A stretch of 9,281 nt of DNA from assembly GCA_002309675.1 (NCBI GenBank), contig DBXX01000055.1, positions 4,415 through 13,695 on the forward strand, in the 5' to 3' direction. The notes under the pieces are model-generated. The model made no database searches. It saw only the letters and a list, made by a program, of their open reading frames with translations, and was not told the DNA's origin. The DNA is from Lachnospiraceae bacterium UBA1201. Its GTDB lineage: Bacteria; Bacillota; Clostridia; Lachnospirales; Lachnospiraceae. Shown piece by piece: positions 1 through 6,022 of the stretch; the first letter of the stretch is position 1; each line of letters opens with the position of its first letter. Made by a program: the position numbers and the translations under genes.

Positions 1-507
1 TTCGGAGGCAAGGCGGGCTTCATCAGTCTGGATTGGCTGCCGGTATTCGCGAATTATCGGCGGGATGGCTATGATTTCGACGCCCGCTATGAAGACGGCT
101 TGGCAAGTCATCGCGAAAAGCTGATCATGGACTATTATATCGGCGAGGACGCGAACGGAGACACGGTATGGAAGGACGTGGACATCCTGTCTACGGAGCT
201 GAAACGTGCGGCCGGGTTCGGCAAAGGCGGCGAGAAGAACTTCGCCGGGATCATGACGGGCCTGATGATGCAGCTTTATCTCGTGACGGCGGACTTTCGG
301 CGCCGACGCAGTAAAAAGGGCGAGACCTACGGAATGGCGGTCTCGGTTCTGTTGCCGCCGGAAAAGATCTGGGGTTACGACCGCGTGACGTCCGGCTATA
401 AGGAAACGCCCGCAACTTCGTGGACAGCCATCTGTGGCCGCGTGGAGGATTATTTCCCGAAGGCAGAGGATGACGCTATAATAAAACTGATAGGAAAGCG
501 CCCTTAG
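1..507 (+). CDS. AlkZ-related protein, C-terminal part (5' end outside window)
   Basis: The reading frame is open from the first base to the TAG at 505-507, so this is the C-terminal ~168 residues of a gene that begins upstream. The segment carries FANYRRDGYDFDARYEDG followed by LASHREKLIMDYY. From memory this resembles the short clostridial proteins annotated as AlkZ-related, distant relatives of the winged-helix DNA glycosylase AlkZ/YcaQ. The later part (FAGIMTGLMMQLYLVTADFRRRRSKKGETYGMAVSVLLPPE) fits a small winged-helix fold. In AlkZ the family function is removal of alkylated or cross-linked bases; whether these short relatives are enzymes is not known to me, and the N-terminal part where catalytic residues would lie is not in view. 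A TTG at 100 could be mistaken for a start, but the frame is continuous upstream of it and conserved-looking sequence precedes it. The family call is recognition without a search. Confidence 0.6.
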   Translation, partial: FGGKAGFISLDWLPVFANYRRDGYDFDARYEDGLASHREKLIMDYYIGEDANGDTVWKDVDILSTELKRAAGFGKGGEKNFAGIMTGLMMQLYLVTADFRRRRSKKGETYGMAVSVLLPPEKIWGYDRVTSGYKETPATSWTAICGRVEDYFPKAEDDAIIKLIGKRP

Positions 508-520
508 GGGCGCTTTTTTT
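495..520 (+). terminator. Rho-independent terminator overlapping the stop codon of the first gene
   Basis: Stem AGCGCCC (497-503) pairs with GGGCGCT (508-514) around a 4-base loop and is followed by T514-T520. Flanking A's (495-496) can pair with the first T's. The stop codon TAG (505-507) lies in the loop, so termination is packed against the end of the gene. Confidence 0.88.
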
Positions 521-567
521 GAGAAGGCCAGTGATGGAACTCTTTCTTCTTGCAGATATTCCTTGGT

Positions 568-597
568 TTGACAATTAAGTACATTTTAAACTATAAT
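568..597 (+). promoter_or_regulatory. Sigma-A-type promoter of the pepC operon
   Basis: A perfect -35 box TTGACA (568-573) is followed after 18 bases by a perfect -10 box TATAAT (592-597), in a locally AT-rich stretch. Transcription would begin near 604, giving a leader of about 80 bases before pepC. No other good promoter is seen before the end of the four-gene run, so this probably drives all of it. Confidence 0.85.
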
Positions 598-607
598 AGA
601 ACGTGTA

Positions 608-654
608 ATCGGGGCGGTTTTTCACCAAATCGACGGGACTGGATTCCCGATCGG
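608..654 (+). promoter_or_regulatory. pepC leader with two mutually exclusive hairpins
   Basis: TCCCG at 645-649 can pair with the nearby CGGGA at 634-638 (loop of six). As part of TCCCGAT (645-651) it can instead pair with ATCGGGG at 608-614, with one G-U pair. The palindrome CCGATCGG (647-654) adds a third option. Nothing here matches a riboswitch class I can name, so a regulatory role is inference from the pairing only. Confidence 0.25.
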
Positions 655-683
655 ATAAGCTATTCGGAAAGAGGTTTAGATAT

Positions 684-2060
684 ATGAAAGAGATCACCAA
701 AAAAGACATTGAAGAATTCCAGAAGGACTATGCGAAGGATCCTCTGGCGCGGTCGCTGAGCAATGTGCTGGCGAAGACGAATCTGAAGGATATCGTGTTC
801 TGCCAGAAGGGCATGGGCCAGGCACACTTCCATTTTTCGGTGGATGTGAAGACGCTTCCGGTCACGAACCAGAAGCAGAGCGGGCGCTGCTGGATCTTCT
901 CCGCGCTGAATGTGCTGCGGGAAGAGGTCGCGAAGAAGTGCAAGCTGGATAAATTCGAACTGTCACAGAACTATGTGGCGTTTTGGGATAAATACGAGAA
1001 GATCAACTACTTCCTGGAGTCCATGATCGAGCTGATGACGGACGGTGAGGACGGCCTTACTAAGAACGAGCGCCTGATCACCTATCTGCTGGATACGGGC
1101 ATCCAGGACGGCGGTCAGTGGGACATGTTTGTCAATGTCGTTACGAAGTACGGCGTCGTTCCGAAGACGGCCATGGAGGAGACCTTCCAGAGCAGTCACA
1201 CACCGACCATGAACCGCACGATCAATTCGAAACTGCGCCGCTTCGCTGCGAAGGCGGCGAAATGTGTCCGCGAGGAACAGGAAGGAAAATACAAACCGAA
1301 AAAGCGCGACGAAAAGCTCGAAGCACTGGCTGACTCCATGCGAAAGGAAATGTATACCTTCCTGTGCGAGTGCTTCGGCGAGCCCGCCACGACGTTTGAC
1401 TTCGAGTATGTCGACAAAGATAAGAAATACCATGTCGATCGGAAATTGACCCCGAAGAGCTTTTACAAAAAGTACGTAGGCATCGACCTTGTGAAGGATT
1501 ATGTGAGCATCGTAAACTCGCCGACGGCGGACAAACCGTTCTACAAGAACATCACGATCGACTATCTGGGCAATGTCGTGGGCGGCAACCGGGTTCAGTA
1601 CCTGAACCTGCCCATGGAGGAGCTGAAGGACCTGATCGTACGGCAGTTAAAGAACGGAAGCGTGGTCTGGTTCGGCAGCGACGTCAGCCTGAAGGGCGAC
1701 CGCGAGGCGGGCATCTGGAGCGAGGCCTGCTTCGACTACGAAGGCACGCTGGGCATCAAGTTCGACATGTCGAAGGAGGACCGCCTGAACTTCCGCGAGT
1801 CCGCGATGAACCACGCGATGGTGATCACCGGCGTGAACCTGGATGAAAAAGGACAGCCGACCCGCTGGAAGATCCAGAACAGCTGGGGCGAAGACCGCGG
1901 CGAGAAGGGCTTCTACCTGATGGATGCGAAGTGGTTCGACAACTACGTATTCCAGGCAGTCGTTAAGAAGGAATTTCTTTCAAAGGAGCAGCTCAACTAT
2001 CTCGAAGACGAACCCAATCATTACATGCCTTGGGATCCCATGGGGACGCTGGCACAGTAA
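684..2060 (+). CDS. pepC: Aminopeptidase C / bleomycin hydrolase family (peptidase C1B)
   Basis: Cytoplasmic papain-fold cysteine aminopeptidase of 458 residues, close to the usual PepC length (about 440-450). All active-site parts are visible: oxyanion Gln63 and nucleophile Cys69 in NQKQSGRCWIF, His377 in NHAMVITG, and Asn399 in KIQNSWG followed by the expected GEKGFY. The C-terminus (MPWDPMGTLAQ) is of the type that in this family reaches into the active site and limits the enzyme to removing N-terminal residues. Family members form hexameric barrels and release amino acids from peptides; the prototype also inactivates bleomycin. The start ATG has AAAGAGG (668-674) nine bases upstream. It is the first gene of the operon and lies 27 bases before the hydrolase gene. 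General peptide turnover is the likely role; a specific link to the downstream acyl-transfer genes is not evident. Confidence 0.95.
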   Translation: MKEITKKDIEEFQKDYAKDPLARSLSNVLAKTNLKDIVFCQKGMGQAHFHFSVDVKTLPVTNQKQSGRCWIFSALNVLREEVAKKCKLDKFELSQNYVAFWDKYEKINYFLESMIELMTDGEDGLTKNERLITYLLDTGIQDGGQWDMFVNVVTKYGVVPKTAMEETFQSSHTPTMNRTINSKLRRFAAKAAKCVREEQEGKYKPKKRDEKLEALADSMRKEMYTFLCECFGEPATTFDFEYVDKDKKYHVDRKLTPKSFYKKYVGIDLVKDYVSIVNSPTADKPFYKNITIDYLGNVVGGNRVQYLNLPMEELKDLIVRQLKNGSVVWFGSDVSLKGDREAGIWSEACFDYEGTLGIKFDMSKEDRLNFRESAMNHAMVITGVNLDEKGQPTRWKIQNSWGEDRGEKGFYLMDAKWFDNYVFQAVVKKEFLSKEQLNYLEDEPNHYMPWDPMGTLAQ

Positions 2061-2087
2061 CCGGGCGTCTCGAAAGGAATAGGAACC

Positions 2088-3011
2088 ATGAACAAACCAC
2101 TGATAAAAGCGCTGAAGCACGTGAACTTCCTGTCCGGGCACATTGGGACGGAGGAGGAGCTTAAGAAGCACAGGAAACTGACCGAGTTGGTCGGCCGCGT
2201 CGGTACACCGAAGGGCGATGTCATCCGCACCCGTTTCCGGGTCGGGAAGATCCGCTGCGAGGAGACGAAGCCGGTGTTCGCCCACAATCCGAACTATGTG
2301 ATCCTGTACTGCCACGGCGGCGGCTACGTGATCGGCGGCCTGAAGCTCGCCGGCATCATGAGCACGAAACTGGCCATGGCGATCGGATTTACCGTGCTTT
2401 CGTTCGACTACCGGCTGGCGCCCGAACATCCCTATCCGGCCGCACTGGAAGACGCGGTCCGGGTCTGGGAGTACCTGACAAACGATATGTACGCGCCGGA
2501 CCATGTACTGGTCGGCGGCGATTCGGCCGGCGGAAATCTGGCCCTCTGCCTGACACAGAAGCTCGCGGCAGAGGGGAAAGCACAGCCCCGGCAGTTGCTG
2601 CTGTTCAGCCCGTGGACGGACATGACCGGCACGGCACCTGCATATGAGATACACAAAAAGGACGACCCGATCCTGAGCGCGGAATTCGTACTGGATGCGT
2701 CCAAGAAGTACATTTTGGACGGAGATCCGACCGATCCCCGCTTCAGCCCGCTGTTCGGCGATTTTACGATTTTTCCGCCGACCTATATCATGGCGGGACG
2801 AAACGGGATCCTGGTGGACGACAGTATCCGCCTGAAAGAGCGAATCGAGGAGTGCGGCGGAAAGGCCGTACTGGATATTGAAGAAAAAGGTTGGCATGTC
2901 TACCCGCAGATGCCGCTTCCGATGGCCGGCAAGGCCATGGAGAGACTGGCTGCCCATGTGACGAACGAGATCTACGGAGCAGACCGAATCGGAGGACACA
3001 ATGGCAAGTGA
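2088..3011 (+). CDS. Alpha/beta hydrolase, HSL family (alpha/beta hydrolase fold-3), esterase/deacylase-like
   Basis: A 307-residue protein with the hormone-sensitive-lipase signature: the oxyanion-hole motif HGGGYVIGG starts at residue 76, FDYRLAPEHPYPAA spans 106-119, and the nucleophile elbow GDSAGGN places Ser146. The third catalytic member is His270 in GWHVYPQMP. The catalytic acid of the family normally sits in a G-x-D-x-x-L-x-D-D context; here the equivalent stretch is AGRNGILVDDS (236-246), with Asn239 where Asp is expected, and Asp244/Asp245 downstream. Relatives hydrolyse short acyl esters, so an esterase or deacylase is expected, but activity may be reduced or use another acid. No signal peptide is seen, so it should be cytoplasmic. 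AAAGGA (2073-2078) precedes the ATG by nine bases. The last 11 bases overlap the acyltransferase start, implying translational coupling. Confidence 0.88.
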   Translation: MNKPLIKALKHVNFLSGHIGTEEELKKHRKLTELVGRVGTPKGDVIRTRFRVGKIRCEETKPVFAHNPNYVILYCHGGGYVIGGLKLAGIMSTKLAMAIGFTVLSFDYRLAPEHPYPAALEDAVRVWEYLTNDMYAPDHVLVGGDSAGGNLALCLTQKLAAEGKAQPRQLLLFSPWTDMTGTAPAYEIHKKDDPILSAEFVLDASKKYILDGDPTDPRFSPLFGDFTIFPPTYIMAGRNGILVDDSIRLKERIEECGGKAVLDIEEKGWHVYPQMPLPMAGKAMERLAAHVTNEIYGADRIGGHNGK

Positions 3012-4251
3012 TCAATGGTACAAAACGGACAATGTCTCCAAAGCCTTCCTGGCTACGGTAACGAAGCGGGAGACGCGCGCATTCCGTCTGAGTATCACGC
3101 TGAAAGAAGACATTGACCCGGAGCTTTTGCAACAGGCCGTGTTGTCGGCGATCCAGGACCGCCCGCAGGTGCAGGTGCGGATCCGCCGCGGCTTTTTCTG
3201 GCACTATCTGGAGGATACGGACCTGCTTCCCGAGGTACGGGAGGAGGATGACCGGATCTGCCCGCTGCTGTATGTGCCCGGAAAGACCATGTTGCACTAT
3301 CAGGTGACATATTTTCATAACCGTATCAACCTGGACATGTTCCATGCGCTTACGGACGGGACCGGCGGCATGGAGTTTTTGAATATCATTTTGCTGGATT
3401 ATCTGAGGCTGAAGTATCCCGGGCAGTTCACGGATGTGACCATCCATTCGGGCGCGTCCGCGGGAGACTTAAGTCAGGACGGGTACAGCCAGTTCTACGA
3501 AGGACAGAGCCTACCCGGGGGCTCGGGACTGCCGAAAGCCTATCATCCGGGCGGGTTGAAGCTGCCGTATGATCAGTCGCAGTTTTTCGAACTCCAGATG
3601 TCGACCGCGCAGGTACTGCCGCGGGCGAAAGAACTCGGTGTTTCGCTGACCAGCTATCTGGGGGCCGCCTGGATGCTGGCGATCCATGCCGAGATGCCGA
3701 TGCGTAAACGAAACCTTCCTGTGACCATTTCATTGCCCGTAAACCTTCGTGGATTCTATCCTTCGAAGACCGCGCGGAACTTCTTCAACAGCGTGAATGT
3801 GACCCACGTGTTCGACCGCGAGATCACGCTGAAAGAACTGGCCGCCGAATTTGACACGAAGCTGAAAGGGCAGTTGGAACCGGAGAAGATCCAAAAGGGT
3901 ATGGACACCTTCCAGACCATGCAGACGTTCGCGCCGGTGCGTCCGGTGCCGCTCTTTATCAAACAGATGGTAGTGCGGCATTTCACGAAGAAATCGAATA
4001 AAAAGGTCTCCATGGTGTTTTCGAATATGGGCGTCATGAAACCGCCCGCAGAGGTAGCCGAGTACGTCGAGAACTACAGCGGCTTCTGCAGCACGAACAC
4101 GTTGTTTTCGACCATGTTCGGCTATAAGGATCACCTGACTCTGGGCGTTTCGTCCGCCTACATCAACACCGGCGTGGTGAAGAATTTCGTGCGCGCGCTG
4201 GCGGAATCCGGCGTGGATATCAAAGTATATGCAACGGAGGTGGTCGCATGA
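3001..4251 (+). CDS. HxxxDG acyltransferase (condensation / alcohol-acetyltransferase superfamily)
   Basis: A 416-residue protein with the layout of a CoA- or carrier-dependent O/N-acyltransferase of the chloramphenicol-acetyltransferase-like fold. The N-terminal half ends in the catalytic motif H115-A-L-T-D119-G120, followed by TGG. In the C-terminal half, PVNLR (246-250) followed by ARNFFNSVNV (258-267) corresponds to the conserved segment after the crossover of condensation-type enzymes, and VSMVFSNMG (336-344) to the sheet that follows. In the family the HxxxDG His acts as general base, moving an acyl group onto a hydroxyl or amine acceptor. No carrier domain is attached and no signal peptide is seen. 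The donor and acceptor are unknown. GGAGG (2991-2995) lies five bases before the ATG inside the end of the hydrolase gene, and the stop overlaps the next start as ATGA. Best label: alcohol acetyltransferase-like protein. Confidence 0.85.
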   Translation: MASDQWYKTDNVSKAFLATVTKRETRAFRLSITLKEDIDPELLQQAVLSAIQDRPQVQVRIRRGFFWHYLEDTDLLPEVREEDDRICPLLYVPGKTMLHYQVTYFHNRINLDMFHALTDGTGGMEFLNIILLDYLRLKYPGQFTDVTIHSGASAGDLSQDGYSQFYEGQSLPGGSGLPKAYHPGGLKLPYDQSQFFELQMSTAQVLPRAKELGVSLTSYLGAAWMLAIHAEMPMRKRNLPVTISLPVNLRGFYPSKTARNFFNSVNVTHVFDREITLKELAAEFDTKLKGQLEPEKIQKGMDTFQTMQTFAPVRPVPLFIKQMVVRHFTKKSNKKVSMVFSNMGVMKPPAEVAEYVENYSGFCSTNTLFSTMFGYKDHLTLGVSSAYINTGVVKNFVRALAESGVDIKVYATEVVA

Positions 4252-4919
4252 AACATTGTCCGTACTGTAAAGTCGATATCGGAGGAGATCCTGGAAAATG
4301 CCCGCTCTGCCAGAGCAAACTGGCCGGTGAGGGCGAGATACTGTATTTCCCCCATGTAAAGGAAGCGTATAAGAAGCAGTCACTGTTTTATAAGATTCAG
4401 CTGTTTTGCGTGTGGGTCGTTCTGATCGTCGCCCTGGGGCTCGATCTGGTGATGAAGCTGCGGTTGCCGGGATATCCCGATCTGCACTGGAGCCTGCTTC
4501 TGGCCATGTGGCTCATCGTCGTCGAATTCGGGATCATGCGCCGCTTCAAGCCGGGCCGGGGAAGCGCGGGAAAGGTGACGGCGATCGTGCTGATCACCCT
4601 GATCTGTCTGGTGGTTACGGCCAGTTACCTGGATTTCTTCGAGCTGGCGCTGAACTGGATCGTCCCGATCGTTCTGACCGCAATGATCATAGCAGTTTTC
4701 GTTCTGGCCATGGTCGACAAACACAACAACAATATGACCTACCTGCTGACCGGTTTGGCGATCGGTGTGATACCGAGCCTGAGCTACTTTTTGGCATACC
4801 GGACGCTGACCCTCACCTGGGCCATCAGTTTGCTGGTCAGCATCGTCCTGCTCGTCGGCGTGATCATTTTCAAAGGAAAGACCGTGGCGACAGAGCTGCA
4901 GCGACGCTTTAACATCTGA
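4248..4919 (+). CDS. Zinc-ribbon membrane protein, DUF6320-like
   Basis: A 223-residue protein that opens with a small zinc ribbon, C4-P-Y-C7 and C18-P-L-C21, followed by a short linker and about six hydrophobic helices (roughly 50-68, 81-97, 108-126, 136-155, 163-182 and 189-208). The tail is short and basic (ELQRRFNI). I recognise the arrangement as that of the clostridial DUF6320 proteins, whose function is undefined. The ATG overlaps the acyltransferase stop as ATGA, with GGAGG (4236-4240) seven bases upstream, so its synthesis is coupled to that of the acyltransferase. It could be a membrane anchor or a regulator for the two enzymes, or a carrier of the acylated product; these are inferences from position. 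It is the last gene of the operon and is followed by a strong hairpin terminator. Confidence 0.82.
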   Translation: MKHCPYCKVDIGGDPGKCPLCQSKLAGEGEILYFPHVKEAYKKQSLFYKIQLFCVWVVLIVALGLDLVMKLRLPGYPDLHWSLLLAMWLIVVEFGIMRRFKPGRGSAGKVTAIVLITLICLVVTASYLDFFELALNWIVPIVLTAMIIAVFVLAMVDKHNNNMTYLLTGLAIGVIPSLSYFLAYRTLTLTWAISLLVSIVLLVGVIIFKGKTVATELQRRFNI

Positions 4920-4920
4920 T

Positions 4921-4949
4921 TTGACGAAATCGGAATCTTTACTCAAAAT
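4921..4949 (+). promoter_or_regulatory. Possible promoter of the AraC-GGDEF gene, upstream of the hairpin
   Basis: TTGACG (4921-4926) and CAAAAT (4944-4949) are 17 bases apart, matching the consensus at 5/6 and 4/6 positions. It begins two bases after the stop of the zinc-ribbon gene and lies before the terminator hairpin. If real, the hairpin sits in the leader of the regulator gene and would act as an attenuator as well. The evidence is the box match only. Confidence 0.28.
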
Positions 4950-4955
4950 ATCAAG

Positions 4956-5027
4956 CGAGCCTCAAAAAACTATGTTAACATGTAGTCAAGATCGATCGAA
5001 GTAACATTTGTTTGAGGCTCGTTTTTT
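4956..5027 (+). terminator. Long two-tier hairpin terminator after the acyltransferase operon
   Basis: The outer arm CGAGCCTCAAA (4956-4966) pairs perfectly with TTTGAGGCTCG (5011-5021), followed by six T's (5022-5027). Inside the 44-base loop, ATGTTA (4973-4978) pairs with TAACAT (5002-5007), giving a second stem, and the remaining loop holds the palindrome GATCGATC (4990-4997). The outer stem and T-tract are those of an intrinsic terminator, though the loop is unusually long. Confidence 0.78.
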
Positions 5028-5057
5028 CGAACCTCTCCACGTAAGAAAGGTGTGTCT

Positions 5058-5858
5058 ATGGAGAACATCATGCTTTTGGCGGATAGCCTGAAAATGATTG
5101 AAGATACGCTGGGCGAAAACCTGTCGACCGAGGACATCGCGAGCCGGTGCGCCTGCTCGAAATCGACGCTCGAGAAACTGTTTCGCTACGTGTATAATCG
5201 GTCCGTCCATGAATATGTGGTCCTGCGGCGCATGATGCGTGCGGCGCGACTCATGGAAACGTATCCGGAAATGAATCTGCTGGAGGTCGCCATGGAGTGC
5301 GGCTATAGCTCCAACGAAGCATTTACCCGTGCGTTTAAGGGCGTCTGGCAGGTGAACCCGTCGGCCTTCCGCAAGGAAAACCACGCTGAACTGTTCCCGC
5401 GTTTCACACCTCCGATAATTCAAGGAGATGAATATATTATGAGTAGAATGAAGTTTGATATTTCCGAGTTGTATGATCTGTTCTGTGAACGGAAGAATTG
5501 TTATTTTGTCGTATGTGACATCAAGAGCCTGATCCCGATCAATGAGATCAGCCGTAAGGCCGGTGATCTGGCCATCTTGACCGCGATGCAGCGTATGACC
5601 GACGCGGCAGGCCCTAGTGATTTGGTGTTCCGCATCGGAGGCGACGAGTTCTGCATGCTGACGGCGAGCGAGGACGTAAGCTATGCCGACGGTATCGTTA
5701 AGGCGATCCTTGATCGCAACAACGAGTGCATTTCGTTTGAAGGCAGGGACATTCCGCTGATGCTTTATGCCGGTACCGTGAAACTGGATCTGGCGCACAT
5801 GAAGTATGACGCTCTATTCACCGGGCTGCACAACGCTCTGAGAGACGTAAAGAAATAA
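5058..5858 (+). CDS. AraC-type HTH regulator fused to a degenerate GGDEF-like domain
   Basis: A 266-residue protein. Residues ~5-108 form an AraC-type DNA-binding domain placed at the N-terminus: the first helix-turn-helix is around LSTEDIASRCACSKSTLEKL (22-41) and the second around NLLEVAMECGYSSNEAFTRAF (73-93), followed by the family's NPSAFR. After a linker (~109-130), residues ~131-255 resemble a GGDEF domain: VVCDIKSLIPINEI supplies Asp154 and Asn162, AGD ends at Asp170, and RIGGDEF is intact (192-198). The domain lacks the FK of the usual DIDxFK segment, is one residue shorter there, and has no C-terminal KxxGRN-type segment. It is therefore more likely a nucleotide or ligand sensor than an active diguanylate cyclase. 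The ATG at 5058 is preferred over the GTG at 5052 because AAGAAAGG (5043-5050) is seven bases from it. It is a single-gene unit between two hairpins; its targets are unknown, and either neighbouring unit is possible. Confidence 0.85.
   Translation: MENIMLLADSLKMIEDTLGENLSTEDIASRCACSKSTLEKLFRYVYNRSVHEYVVLRRMMRAARLMETYPEMNLLEVAMECGYSSNEAFTRAFKGVWQVNPSAFRKENHAELFPRFTPPIIQGDEYIMSRMKFDISELYDLFCERKNCYFVVCDIKSLIPINEISRKAGDLAILTAMQRMTDAAGPSDLVFRIGGDEFCMLTASEDVSYADGIVKAILDRNNECISFEGRDIPLMLYAGTVKLDLAHMKYDALFTGLHNALRDVKK
5422..5441 (+). promoter_or_regulatory. Internal ribosome site and in-frame ATG at the AraC/GGDEF junction
   Basis: AAGGAG (5422-5427) is followed 11 bases later by an in-frame ATG (5439-5441, Met128) exactly in the linker between the two domains, in a locally AT-rich patch (AATATATTATGAG). 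Initiation here would yield a free 139-residue GGDEF-like domain. It may instead be a leftover of a fusion between two once-separate genes. The spacing is longer than ideal. Confidence 0.35.
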
Positions 5859-5878
5859 TACAATTGAATATGCATAGT

Positions 5879-5920
5879 AAACCGGCCGCAAACATAGGAA
5901 TGTTTGCGGCCGGTTTGTTT
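5879..5920 (+). terminator. Perfect 17-bp hairpin after the AraC-GGDEF gene
   Basis: AAACCGGCCGCAAACAT (5879-5895) pairs without mismatch with ATGTTTGCGGCCGGTTT (5900-5916) around a 4-base AGGA loop. Downstream is GTTTATG, a weak T-tract, while the stem's own terminal T's extend it. On the opposite strand the A-run end would also give T's, so it may work both ways. Confidence 0.78.
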
Positions 5921-5958
5921 ATGCTGATACGATAAACGAAATTTACCCATGAGAAGTG

Positions 5959-5987
5959 TTGACTTTACTTCCTGCATTTGATAGATT
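5959..5987 (+). promoter_or_regulatory. Promoter of the surface-protein gene
   Basis: TTGACT (5959-5964) and TAGATT (5982-5987) are separated by the ideal 17 bases. Transcription would start near 5994, giving a leader of about 30 bases, just enough for the strong ribosome site AGGGAGGGG (6012-6020). Confidence 0.6.
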
Positions 5988-6022
5988 TAATGTGGATAGC
6001 GTAAAAGTAACAGGGAGGGGAA

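Noticed and set aside
1980..2999. Long minus-strand open frame (339 codons) opposite the hydrolase gene
   Set aside because: Its translation is low-complexity in His/Gln/Arg with no motif, and it lies entirely over strongly motif-supported plus-strand genes. It is an artefact of GC-rich codon use.
3730..4946. Long minus-strand frames opposite the acyltransferase and zinc-ribbon genes, and a plus-strand +1-type frame at 4406-4912
   Set aside because: No motifs or ribosome sites were seen for them, and their composition (Arg/Asp/His/Gln-rich) is typical of shadow frames.
5052..5057. GTG start for the AraC-GGDEF gene
   Set aside because: It lies one base from the ribosome site AAGAAAGG; the ATG at 5058 has normal spacing.
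5630..5660. Active diguanylate cyclase based on the intact GGDEF motif
   Set aside because: The FK segment and C-terminal phosphate-binding segment are missing and the domain is short, so only a GGDEF-like domain is claimed.
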